Below are positions 12,395 through 64,000 of a DNA stretch of 64,000 bases, in pieces (the first letter of the stretch is position 1; each line of letters opens with the position of its first letter). The notes beneath the pieces were generated by a model that did not search any database, was not told where the DNA came from, and worked only from the letters and a program-made list of their open reading frames with translations. The DNA is from Hirundichthys speculiger (Eukaryota; Chordata; Actinopteri; Beloniformes; Exocoetidae), in assembly GCA_018398805.1 (NCBI GenBank), contig JAGFBZ010000001.1:352831-416830 (forward strand). The letters are read 5' to 3'. Both the position numbers and the translations under genes were made by a program.

Positions 12395-12540
12395 ATTTTA
12401 GTCAGGCTGAGGTCTGGACTTTGACTGGTTCCAAAACCTTGATATTTTTCAGTCATTCTGTTTTCTATTTAATGCTGTTTAGAATCATTGTCCTGTCACA
12501 TGACCCAGTTTTAAACAAACAAGCTAGAATTGTCCTTTTA
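12395..12540 (-). mobile_element. Tc1-like fragment
   Basis: The words GAGGTCTGGACTTTGACTGG and CATTGTCCTGTCACATGACC are the complement of the transposase region encoding the QSPDLNP block and MQQDND block of Tc1 elements. Only about 140 bases remain. Confidence 0.6.
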
Positions 12541-12769
12541 TTAAATAAAATAACAGCATTGCTGTAAAAAGGTATATGTCCAGTACAAAGGAACACAGTG
12601 ATTTTATTATGTTTTCACACAAAAAACTCTTATTATTAAAGATTTACCTATTTCAACATGTACATTTTTCCCACGATTTTCATGAAACTGAAAGTAAAAG
12701 TAAAACAAACTTCTCGTTAACTTGGTTGGAACTACAAACAGCGCTGGTGTGTTTGTCGATGCATTTCAA

Positions 12770-13640
12770 TTCAATTCAATTCAATTTTATTTGTATAGCG
12801 TCTGTTACAATGTTGAATTGTCTCTAGGCGCTTTACAGAGACCCAGAGCATGACCCACAAGCAAATATCATTAACTAAAATTATAATATTAAATCCAAAT
12901 CAAGGATAATGGCAGGTAAAAAACTCCCACAGAGAGAGAAAAAAAACCTTTAAGCCAAACAGTGGCAAGAAAAAACTCCACTTTAAGAGGAAGAAACCTT
13001 GAGCAGGACCTGGCTCATATGGGGGGATCTTCCTGCCGAAGGCCAGCCGGGTAAAGAAAGAAAAGAGGGGAGACAGGACAGAGAGAGGATGGAGGACAGA
13101 GAGAGGAGAGCACACAAACGACTAGATATAATGACCATATAAGCATAAACATAAACAGATGCAGGTAGCAGCACTGAGGTGAGATGGTCAGAGGACCAGG
13201 TCGCCAGTGACCACGCCAGTCGACACCCTGAACACATCTACACACACACAGGTGGAGGTAAACGCTGGGATGGACAGAGGATGGAACTGAAAGTCAGCAT
13301 GCAACCACGAAACTCTGGCCTGCAAATACACAGAGAAAAAAAAGGGGGGCAAAACAGCACAAAAACCACAGGAAAGCAAAGAATATGTAGCACAGTTACA
13401 GTAACAAGGTGCTCCCAATTAATTATGAATGAGCTGGAGGAGGAGAAAGGGAGGAGGAAAGGGAAGGAAAGGGGGAAGAGCAGTGGAGACACCACTCAGC
13501 AGATCATGTTGGCGTCCCCCTGCAGCGTAGGCCTATATCAGCATAGCTATGACGAAGCTGTGATTAAGCCGAGCCTACTCTAGTCTTAGCTACTACAACT
13601 ATGGCTATAACTATTAACCCCTAAACACTATAGTTTAGAC
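12770..13640. repeat. fish interspersed repeat (TTTATTTGTATAGC family), copy 1
   Basis: After an AATTC run it reads TTTTATTTGTATAGCGTCTG, then a GGCAAGAAAAAACTCCACTT block, a GA-rich stretch and the end AAACACTATAGTTTAGAC. The whole segment aligns by eye with 51945-52808, and its first part with 47405-47590. The class is unknown to me; it has no coding frame. It stops abruptly at 13640 where a hAT terminus begins. Confidence 0.75.
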
Positions 13641-14210
13641 CAGGGGTGGCGAACAAGTCCAGGTCAAAGAGCCAAAATTCTTTAATGTGAAAGCCAAAGA
13701 GCCACTGACTTTGAAACAGAAGGCCAAATACAGAACACAATTCAAAATATAATGCATACAACTTATTTATGGCCTAAACCTGCAGCACCACCAATGTAGC
13801 TACTTAAGTTTCTTTTAAGAGGTCATCATCCACATTCAGCCAGAGTCAACACAGATTTTTTGAATTGCCGATGATTGAGAGCGTGTGTGCGAATGAAGTT
13901 CATGATTTCTACTGCGGGCTTCATGACGTGGTCTAAAGTGAGTGTTTTTGACACAAGTTGTTCACGATGTATGATGCAGTGGAAGTTCCAAAAATCGGGA
14001 AATCTGTCATTACTCTTGCAAAGATTCACAAGTCCATTCACAGATCCAATCATTGATGGTGCTCCATCTGTGGCTATAGCTGTGAGTTTATCGAGAGACA
14101 AATTTGATTCTTTGAATACATCCATCATTGCTTCTTTCACATCAATGCCGCGTGTTGTCCTTTAATTGCAAAATATCCAGAAGCTCTTCTTTAAGCATGC
14201 AGTCCTTAGA
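13641..14210 (-). mobile_element. GTF2IRD2/ZBED-like hAT transposase fragment
   Basis: A terminal sequence CAGGGGTGGCGAACAAGTCC starts at 13641. The minus-strand frame 14140-13826 reads AIATDGAPSMIGSVNGLVNL then HCIIHREQLVSKTLTLDHVM and NFIRTHALNHRQF, the RNase H-like core shared by GTF2IRD2, ZBED5 and related domesticated hAT proteins. A one-base frameshift near 14148 separates it from LKEELLDILQLKDNTR upstream. Homology fades at about 14210. The piece is a broken 5'-truncated copy, not a host gene. Confidence 0.8.
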
Positions 14211-14214
14211 AATC

Positions 14215-14695
14215 AGACCAGGACATGTCTCCAGAAATGAAGCTCTTTGTCCCTGTGAGCATCTACAAACTGTAATCTGTCTTTGTTCTGTCTCTTCTGG
14301 AGTAAAGTCTTCTTCCTGGCTGGGTGGTCTTTCAGTCCATGCTGGTCCAGGACTGGTTTCTCTGTGGATGATGACATTCTCTGACCAGCTTCAGCAGCAT
14401 CTTCACCAGCTGATCAGCTTTTCTTCTGGGGTTGATACATTTACCACTAAAGCAGGTTCATCTCTGGGACTCAGAACCGTCTCCTTCCTGAGAGCTGTGA
14501 TGGTGGACATTCCCATGGTTCCCATCTCCTTCTTTCAGACGTCTGGAAACTGGACCAGGATGAACCAGACTGGTGGAGGTCCACAGCTCTCTACCTGATA
14601 TCTTGGCTGATTTCTTTTTGTTTTTTTCCCATGATGTCACACAAGGAGGCAGTGAGTTTGAGGTGTTCCTTCAAATACATCCACAAGTGTGACTC
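14215..14695. other. no recognised gene
   Basis: The 156-codon plus frame here starts inside the hAT fragment and continues into unrecognised sequence. It shows no known domain and is not supported as a gene. Confidence 0.4.
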
Positions 14696-14699
14696 CAAT

Positions 14700-15080
14700 A
14701 GTGGAAACCCTAGTACCATGAAAATGTTATCCATTAGGTGGCAGCACCAGTCGTTACTGGTCATTACTCCTGCATTTGGTACGTTTATGTGACATGTAAA
14801 CGGTGCAAACTCCTACCGATTGAGAAGGTGAGGGCAAGGACAAAATGGGGAAGAATACCAACAAGCTGAACGTCACAAGAAGGTCCAGGTTTTGTTCTTG
14901 TCATATTGGCAAGTATGAGATCACCACTGACTGTGAGATGAGTGGTGATCCTGCCTGCTTCAACAGGATCAACCCTCGTTTTACAGTCAGTGTTGATCTG
15001 TTCCTCGCTGAGTTCAGCTTGTCAATATTCTTCCCGGTTTTGTCCTTTTGTCCTGAGCCAAGGCTGATTTTCAGCCTTGT
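14700..15080 (+). repeat. three-copy repeat of unknown class, copy 1
   Basis: Shares ATTAGGTGGCAGCA, AAGAATACCAACAAGCTGAAC and a GATGAGTGGTGATCCTG block with copies at 17105-17340 (reverse) and 31110-31450 (forward). Frames are not conserved between copies. I do not recognise the family. Confidence 0.6.
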
Positions 15081-15084
15081 CCTT

Positions 15085-16376
15085 GCTGCACAGATATTTC
15101 TTTCATGACAGTGAATTAATTGAAGCTCACACACAGGCACAAACCTCAAATGAATAATCTCCGCTGACCTCTAGGCATAAAGCTGTGAAACCTGAAACTC
15201 CACAGTCAAAGAACAGAACTGCGGTCAGTTTCTAAAATAACCTTCACTCTTCCTTCCTCTCTTGCCTTCTCACATCCTGCATAACCTGATAGCGGATGAA
15301 GATATCTCATATTTTTACTGGATGTCCTGAATTTGCATCTTCCTCCTGCGTGGTCCATCAGATACCACATCCCTGCTCTGTTAATCATCCAGCATGAGTG
15401 CTGCTGATGGGATAATGGAGGGAAGACGTGAAGTGATTGGTAGGTGGTCGATGAGGAGATACGATCCCAGCGTCCAGCAGAAATGGTTTCCAATGAGGGT
15501 GGAGTTTTATTATCATGTTTTCATCAAGTTAGCAAGTTTTCATCAGCGAAAACTAGTCTGGAGATCAGGGGGATCATATTCTGTACTTTTCTGTTTTCTG
15601 CAGGCTTCACTCTGCCCATCCCAACCTTTTTTAATAAAAGTTTTATTAAAAATGGCTTAAACTCAAACTTTTAGTTTGAGCCCCTGAAATGTCACTCATA
15701 GATTTTCTAAAAAGTCCTCTGAAGTCTGTTTTTTTTCGGGTCTCTGGACAGTGTCATATTGGCACTGATTTCACCAAACCCCAGATAATCCAACAACAGG
15801 CAAATGGATGCAGCACATGAGCCCAGCAGCTGGCTAGAATATGCTCTCCTATCCTCCTCAGTCACCACAAACCAGCTGTTTTAACTTGGCCGAAGCTCAC
15901 ACCCAGCTATGATGCTAGCGTTACCTCATAATCAGCTTGATCCGTGTTGCCCATCCATCTGTATCTTATTACCGAAACATCTGAAATGCCCACTGCCAGA
16001 ACTAAGATGAGGCTTGTCGGAGCTCTGACCGAGCTCCACTGGCCTCTACCAGCTGTCACTCAGCTAACTGACCACGTCCTGGGGTCCACAGAGTTCTGCT
16101 CTGGTTCCTGAAGCTGGACGAAGGTGGCTGGATAACCATCAGCTAGCTGTCCAGTTAATCACTCCGGGAAGATCCAGGCGAGGGCTTGACTTATGATGAA
16201 TTGGCTGGTTATTTTAGTTTTACCCCCCCCCCCCCCCCCATAAATGACAGACAAGGTTTTGCTGAAAATATACTCAAATATTAAAACAGATACTTTGCTA
16301 ATGAAAGAGTACATTCTTAAAAAACATATCTTAATCTTAGAACGAGTGAAGGGAAACATACTGGTGAACACAGGTG
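15085..16376. other. no gene; poly-C 16223-16239
   Basis: A 17-base C run lies at 16223-16239. No coding exon or transposon motif was recognised. Confidence 0.45.
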
Positions 16377-17099
16377 AGATTTAGGGTCACATCCAGCCAT
16401 CCATCCATCCATCTACCCATCCATCCATCCATCCATCCCCATCCATCCCCATCCATCCATCCATCCATCCCCATCCATCCATCCAGCTTTCCATTCCATC
16501 TAGCCATCCACCCCCTCCAGCATCCCCAGCCATCCATCCTCCATCCATCCCCATCCAGCCAGGCCATCCATCCAGCCATCCCCCATCCACCCACCCGCCT
16601 TCATCCATCCATCCATCCCCTCCATCCCCATCCATCCATCCATCCATCCATCCAGCCATCCATCCATCTTTCCTTCCATCTATCCACCCACCCTTCCTTC
16701 CATCCATACATCCATCCATCTGTCCTTCCATCTATCCACCCACCCTTCCTTCCATCCATACATCCATCCATCTCCATTCCATCCACCACCTCCCCATCAG
16801 CCAGCCCAGCCAGCCATCCAGCCATCCTCCATCCACCCACCCTCCTCCATCCATCATCATCCATCCATCCACCCCTTCATCCCCATCCATCCATCCCTTC
16901 CATCCATCCATCCATCATCTCCACCATCCCCCACCCTTCCTTCCATCCATCTATTCATCCATCCATCTTTTCTTCCATCCATCGACCCACCCTTCCTTCC
17001 TTCCATCCATCCATTCTTTCTTCCATCCATCCATCCATCCATCGATCCTTCTTTCTTCCACAGAAAGACTCCTGCTGAGGTTCGAAGATTTAGGGTCAC
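16377..17099 (-). mobile_element. tRNA-SINE remnant with tail expanded to a CCAT array
   Basis: The 14-mer AGATTTAGGGTCAC occurs exactly at 16377-16390 and 17086-17099, flanking the whole block as a target-site duplication. Between them, 16391-17060 is an imperfect CCAT/TCCA array (GATG on the minus strand). Positions 17061-17085 read CAGAAAGACTCCTGCTGAGG then TTCGAA, matching the B-box region of the full-length SINE at 40471-40831. The SINE body normally found between B box and tail is missing. Translated frames here (HPSIHPS, DGWMDGW) are repeat artefacts. Confidence 0.8.
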
Positions 17100-17104
17100 T
17101 TATT

Positions 17105-17340
17105 AAATATCTTTCAAACAACAGATCCTACCCGAGTACCGTGGAGCATGACTCACCTGTGCCTTTCTGGTCTTCTCCACGCCAGTGGAGTTACTCCAGT
17201 GGAAGCAGACGAGATCACCACTCGTGTAGCCGTCAGTGCTGCTCTGCTTCTCGTTGGAAATGGCAGGAACCTGGAAGTTCTTGTGAGGTTCAGCATGTTG
17301 GTAGTCTTTCCTCTTTGTCCTTCCTCTCACGCTGAATCAG
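17105..17340 (-). repeat. three-copy repeat of unknown class, copy 2
   Basis: The reverse complement reads CTACCAACATGCTGAACCTC and then a GTGGTGATCTCGTCTGCTTC block, aligning with 14860-14990 and 31290-31430. A minus frame 17330-17103 is open for 75 codons but is not conserved in the other copies. Confidence 0.55.
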
Positions 17341-17344
17341 TGTC

Positions 17345-17535
17345 TTCCATCTTCTCACAACAAGCCATATTATCTACAGAAGAAGAGTGATTTATTCTGT
17401 TAGGTCTTTTTTTCACAACTTTAAAAGTCATTTTCACTAAAAATGTTAAGGTATGTAGCTTAAGGGAAAGCTAGCTGCTCACACCACAGACTGCAATGAA
17501 GCTGTCACTCAAAAAAACAACATCTCTAACATCTT
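17345..17535. other. no gene or recognised repeat
   Basis: AT-rich filler between two repeats; nothing recognised. Confidence 0.4.
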
Positions 17536-17539
17536 TATA

Positions 17540-17790
17540 TCATTGTGGTAATAGAAATTCAGCGGTCATGGAGATGAAAACTTGCTTCGGAGGCAGAAAC
17601 CAGCTGTAAATATGTTTATTTCTGCTGTAAAGGTGGACATTTTCAGGTGGAGGTCAGTGGAAGCTGACTCAGCGGTGAAGCCAGACCCTGGTGGTCATCC
17701 AGGGAACTGCACTTCCACACTGGCTCCAGAGAAGAAAACTGGAAGTTGCCTCTTGGTTTTTTGCTGGACAATATAGAACATATGGGGAGG
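17540..17790 (+). repeat. dispersed fish repeat, copy 2 of 3
   Basis: Contains CTGTAAAGGTGGACATTTTC, a GGAGGTCAGTGGAAGCTGAC block, GAACTGCAC and TTGCCTCTTGGTTT. It aligns in reverse with 9395-9545 and in forward with 26505-26640. Non-coding. Confidence 0.6.
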
Positions 17791-17907
17791 AATTAATGAA
17801 AAGTCTGGACATTTTTAGGCAGTTTCAACACAAAAGCAACTTTGAAGCAGAAAGATGAATTGAAGATGGTTTAAATACAACAATCTAACAATTCATGATT
17901 ATTTTAC

Positions 17908-18630
17908 AACCCAAATTCCAGAAAAGTTGTGACTTTATGTAAATGAAATGAAAAATAAAAAATTTTAAAATTACAAGCCAATATTTTATTCAGAACGGAG
18001 CTTTAGAAAACAAATGTTTAAACTAAGAAATATTAAAATTTGATGCACTAAATGAGCTCATTTCAGATGTGATTCCTGCTACAGATCTCTAAATAGTTGG
18101 ACAGGGATAAAAAATAAATAAATGGATGACACAGCAATACATCTTAGAGAGCTGTGAGAACATCTATGAACTACTGATGTTAACTGATATCAGGTCTGTG
18201 ATATGATCAGCTATAAAGAGACGTCTTAGGGAGGCAGAGTCTCTCTGAAGTAAAGATGGACAGAGGCTCTCCAATCTGAGAAAGAGTGAAAAACAAGATA
18301 ATTTAAAAATAATGTTCCTCAGTTTCAGACATCAAAGGCTTTGAAAATGTCATCATCTGCAGCTCAGAACATCATCTACAGATTTAGAGAAACTAGAGAT
18401 ATCTCTGTGCGTCAGGGACAAGGGCCCAGACCTTTGTCTGGGCCCTTGTCTCTGACAAAGGGACAGAGGGACAAAGGGAGGCACAGAGATGTCTCCAGAA
18501 CAGAATGGAGGTTTGTGGTCTTCGGGCCCTCAGACGACGCTGCATCACTCGTCTCCATGATCGTGTCAATGACATCACTAAATGGCTCCAGGAACACTTC
18601 CAGAAACCACCTGTCAAAAGACACAACCAG
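17908..18630 (+). mobile_element. Tc1-like element, 5' half
   Basis: The start ACAACCCAAATTCCAGAAAA resembles the inverted terminus of a widespread fish Tc1 family (ACAACCCC-type). Downstream, CAGCTCAGAACATCATCTAC and the LRRRCITRLHDR-like region match its transposase helix-turn-helix part. The copy ends near 18630 in a T-rich tract; the catalytic half is absent. A related catalytic piece occurs at 39340-39615. It contains a 14-bp hairpin at 18417-18450. Confidence 0.7.
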
Positions 18631-18639
18631 ACATTTTTT

Positions 18640-20265
18640 TTTTTTGTTTTGTTTTTTAAATTTGGTTCATATTGAAATCTCCTTTTAAAGTGTAAATTTT
18701 AGGAACCTTGGTCAAAGTGTTTCAGAAAAGGTTGGTATTGTCTGGGACTTGGGGAGTTGATGGCGTTTTTTTTATAAAGACATGAATCTGAAATTGAGGA
18801 CAGGATTTATTAACCACGGATGCTTTTGGAACTGAAGACCTGTCTGAAAAGACAGAAAACTGTGATGGGAATCAAATATTACTTTGGTAAAATATTGTTT
18901 GACCACATTTCTTGTTTTTTTTTGGACTTGCCTTTGGACAAGGTAAAGACTTTTATATTAAAACCTGGACTTTTGTCTTCGAAGAATCTAGGGACCTTTT
19001 GTTGAACAGAAGCTGATGAGGAAACTTTCCCATTGGTTTGTTCTCTCAGCAGGGGTCCTCACATTAGTAGGAATAAAATGACATTTGTCTGTATGATTAA
19101 ACTGTCTTACTTTGTCAGATGCTGCACATTATCTCAAGCTATTCAATCAGCTCAGTGTGAGGGAGTTCCTTATTGCAGACGTGTCCAGGCGTGTGGATTA
19201 ATCAAATGAACATCAGGTTTGAACATGAGGTGCAGTTTTTTTCTGCTCAGTGTAATTAAATTCTTTCAGCTGAATGTGAGATGTTTCATCAAGTACAATT
19301 AAATCCATCTGATGAATTAAACAACATTGGGGATAAAATAATCTGCTATTTTGATTGAATTAGTGCTTGTTCAGCAGGCTTGTTTTGGCTGTTGGTTGCA
19401 TCCATATTAATCATGACAAGGAACATTTCCACACTATGAGAGTGTGGAAATCAGCTACAGACTGATGATTCCGAGGCTGGGAAGTCTTTTATAAAGATGT
19501 CACCAAGGCTTTCCTGACAGTTTTTTTTGTGTGTGTTTGTGTGTGTGTGTTTTTATGGAATTAAGATGATTTGAAACTAAAAAGTTTGAAGTTGAAGAAA
19601 AAAAATCCCCCAAACCCTGGATCTGCACAGCTGCGGACTTTGGCTTTCTTTAGGGGAAAATAAGTGACGCTGGAAGTAAACTCTAATCTAAAAAAGTAGG
19701 ACAGACAGAATCATCATAGGTGACCCACCTGGATCTGTACTGGTGCCACATCGAATCTCAAGAGGAGCAAATAAAAACAAAAATATTTCATTTTTCACCC
19801 CTGTTCTAGTGCTAAAACAGTACAACCTGTTATCCGGTTAATTACAATGTTCAGTTTAGATATTAAAACCTAAAAGGTTAAGTTTAGACATAAATCACAA
19901 TCAGAATCATTTTATCAATCTCTGGGGGGGGGAAATTCCTATTGTCAAAAACTTCCTAACCGAGAAAAATAAAAGACTGAACAGAATAAAGAATTGAAAT
20001 AAAATCCAAATTAAATTACCAGTTAAAGATATTAAGATGACAGTAAAATAAACAAATTTACGTACGTAAACCAATGTACATGGTATTACGGTAAAAAACT
20101 GTGGTTAGATTCAGGCATTCACATTGATGTAGTCCGGTGTATTCTTTGAAAACTCTGTTGTTAGGTTTTATGTTTTTTGGGGGTTTCCTCTCGGTCCTCC
20201 GCTGATGAGTGTGAAGAAGGATAAAAAAAGGCTGTTCCGACGCCCACTCTTAAATGCATAAAAAT
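18640..20265. other. no gene or transposon recognised; possible conserved non-coding block
   Basis: Mostly AT-rich. A homogeneous block at about 19080-19450 is rich in TAATTA/ATTAA words and free of recognised repeats. Short (GT)n at 19530-19552. Confidence 0.4.
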
Positions 20266-20273
20266 GTTTATTA

Positions 20274-21096
20274 TAGGGCTGTCAGTCGATTAAGTTTTTT
20301 AATCACAATTAATCGAAAGATCTTCATAGTTAACGCACGATTGATCGCAATTAATCACACAAATACTTTTTTAATGTTCTGTTTTCCATCCATCCATCCA
20401 TCATCTATACCTGTTTTGTCCTATACAGGGTCACCAGGATCTGCTTTATTCTTTTTTCAAGTCCACAAATGCTGCCGTACTTTTTTGGGACTTAATTCAT
20501 CAGCTTCTTAGTGTATTTTGTCGGGCTGCTGCTTGACTGCAGTAATTTGCTGACGGTCCCTAAACTCCACGGCAGCAGTGAGGTACTCAGAAGGACATGC
20601 AGCACTGTTCCTTAGAGTTTTAGCCACACCCACTGAGCTTGGAGGGTTGATGACACTGGTGAAATGTCTGGCATACTTATATCTACAAAATGATACCAAC
20701 CTGAATGAAATCGGTGCTGTTTTCATGACGCTATTAAAGTTTAAAGAGAAAAAAAAACAAGCGAATTTCGGATGGGAAACTAACTTTACTGCGCCCTGTG
20801 GTGGTAACTCAATTCACAGCGACAATGAATACAAATAACCTTATAAACCTTTAAATACAAAAGCTAAATTTACCGTTCATAAGACCCCTTTCTGTCACCA
20901 TGTCTGTCCCACACATTGACTGTAAAAACACTTATTGGCCCAGGGTCATATTTACAGAAACATGTGTGCGTTAATCTCGCATTAAAAAAAATTGTGGCGT
21001 TAAACAGAATTCTCGTTAACGCGTTATTAACGCGTTATTAACGCGTTATTAACACGTTATTAATGTGTTATTAATGCGTTAACTTTGACAGCCGTC
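20274..21096. mobile_element. hAT-type MITE with exact 8-bp duplication
   Basis: Starts TAGGGCTGTCAGTCGATTAA and ends AACTTTGACAGCCGTC. GTTTATTA flanks it exactly at 20266-20273 and 21097-21104. Near its right end ACGCGTTATTA is repeated in tandem several times (21018-21078). A SINE-tail fragment (CCATCCATCCATC then CTATACCTGTTTTGTCC) lies inside at 20385-20460. Confidence 0.85.
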
Positions 21097-21109
21097 GTTT
21101 ATTACAATT

Positions 21110-21955
21110 AAAAGAAGGCACATGACAGACTTCTGCAGCAGTCTGGGATCTTTCTGAGCCAATTGTAAAAATCTGGAACAAAGAACGGTTCGGCTTTTTA
21201 TAGATTATTAGACTGGATCTGCCTGTAACAGATGTAACCTGTTAAAACATCATTTGACAGGTTTATGTGTAGGCTAGCAGTGCATCACTCTACTCTATAC
21301 AATCTACAGACATGTCACGTACAGAGAATCTCACACACTAACCAACCTCGTCGAACTCCAAAAAAGGAATGGATTCATTCTAAGTATTTTCTGAATTCTC
21401 TGATTCTCAGAAAGATGGTCAGACACTACAGTTTAGGCCCTAAAACAATGTGGTTTGGTTTATGCATTAAATACTATGAGGTTAGGTTTAGGCCAATAAA
21501 TTCTGTCAGTTTAAGTTTAGGTATTAAAACCCGTAAAACTGTATGTCTGTTTATAACATGTTTACATTTTTTGCTCCGTTCATTTCAGTTTTTAGTTGCC
21601 CTGTTGTTGACTTTTGACAATAAAATCTATTTGGTTTGGTTTAGAGAGAGTAAACCATGGCATTAGCTTTAGGAAGAAGAACCTGTAGTTCAGGAAGAAG
21701 TTCAAGTAGTTCCAGAAGTAGAACCTGTGTGGTTAGGTTTAGAGGTTTAGACATTTAAAACTATGAGGTTAGGGTTAAGTATGTGTAAGGTTTAGTATTA
21801 AACACTAAGTGGTTAAGGGTTAGGTATTTAAACATATGGTATTAGGTTTAGGAATCTTTAGTTTTATTGTTAATTTTAATTCTGTTAATTTTTAGATATC
21901 TTTCTATTCGTATTTCTTTTTAATCAGGTATTTTCTATTATTTGATTCACTCTAC
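21110..21955. repeat. degenerate GGTTAGGTTTAGG-type repeats
   Basis: Between about 21425 and 21860 the motif GTGGTTAGGTTTAGGnATTAAA recurs at least six times with variable spacing and decay. It overlaps a plus frame at 21265-21666 that I regard as chance. Confidence 0.55.
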
Positions 21956-21987
21956 AACACTTGTTGTAATGGATCCTGTAGAAGTAA

Positions 21988-63745
<41,758 letters not shown>

Positions 63746-63749
63746 CTGT

Positions 63750-64000
63750 TTTCTACCAACAGAGTTTCTACCAGCAGAGTTTCTACCAGTAGACTTTCTA
63801 CCAGTAGAGTTTCTACCAGTAGAGTTTCTACCAGCAGAGTTTCTACCAGTTTCTACCAGTAGAATTTCTACCAGCAGAGTTTCTACCAGTAGAGTTTCTA
63901 CCAGTAGAGTTTCTACCAGTAGTTTCTACCAGTTGAGTTTCTACCAGCAGGATTTCTACCAGTGGACTTTCTACCAGCAGAGTTTCTACCAGTAGAGTTT
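63750..64000. repeat. 15-bp minisatellite running off the window
   Basis: The unit is TTTCTACCAGCAGAG, with T/C variation at the AGCAG/AGTAG position. About 17 units are seen, with a few shortened units near 63845 and 63915. The array continues past 64000. Open frames through it are artefacts of the stop-free unit. Confidence 0.93.

Noticed and set aside
13179..13583. 134-codon plus frame
   Set aside because: Lies in the interspersed repeat; the second copy at 52384 does not keep the frame.
13826..14140. Domesticated GTF2IRD2-like host gene
   Set aside because: Frameshift near 14148, loss of homology at about 14210 and a transposon terminus at 13641 point to a dead transposon copy.
16374..17078. 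234-codon plus frame
   Set aside because: It is the CCAT array inside the SINE target duplication, not a gene.

Overview
This window is teleost (ray-finned fish) nuclear DNA. It carries the 5' half of one host protein-coding gene spread across the right two thirds, and nearly everything else is intron or upstream sequence packed with transposon relics. The evidence for a fish is a copine-4-like reading frame in small exons with GT-AG borders, abundant Tc1-like, hAT and PIF/Harbinger relics, tRNA-derived SINEs ending in (GATG)n tails, and large ATGG/CCAT arrays. No prokaryotic gene organisation, CRISPR array, rRNA or intact tRNA gene was seen.

The gene is on the + strand and is best named cpne4 (copine-4-like). 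Six coding exons were found at 22045-22215, 46416-46595, 53178-53249, 60400-60474, 61526-61609 and 63028-63117. They encode 224 residues covering the whole C2A domain and the N-terminal part of C2B. Every intron between them is phase 0. The rest of C2B and the von Willebrand A-like copine domain must lie beyond position 64000. A splice acceptor just before the start codon implies a 5' untranslated exon further upstream, so much or all of 1-22000 may be intron.

Layout. 1-2760: broken RTE-type LINE pieces. 2765-5400 and 9997-11215: two relics of one BED-finger hAT transposon, the first split by two younger hAT MITEs. 5600-8250: Tc1 relics. 12770-14210: a fish interspersed repeat abutting a second, GTF2IRD2/ZBED-like hAT. 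16377-17099: a SINE whose tail has become a CCAT array. 17900-18630: half a Tc1 element. 20266-21104: hAT MITE. 22216-46415 (intron 1): CCAT and ATGG arrays facing each other, SINEs, MITEs, Tc1 relics, LINE pieces, a MADF/Harbinger fragment, and an apparent three-layer insertion nest at 34730-37090. 46596-53177 (intron 2): LINE remnant, Harbinger-like MITE, 21-bp minisatellite. 53250-60399 (intron 3): pyrimidine-rich tract and three Tc1 relics. Introns 4-6 are short or cut off, with microsatellites directly beside two splice sites.

I found no novel multi-gene system. The most interesting items are (1) GT and CA repeats touching the splice sites of C2B exons, (2) nested insertions datable by exact target-site duplications, and (3) SINE tails that expanded into hundreds of bases of CCAT while the SINE body was lost. 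Family names come from recognised motifs and remembered consensus features. No database search was run.
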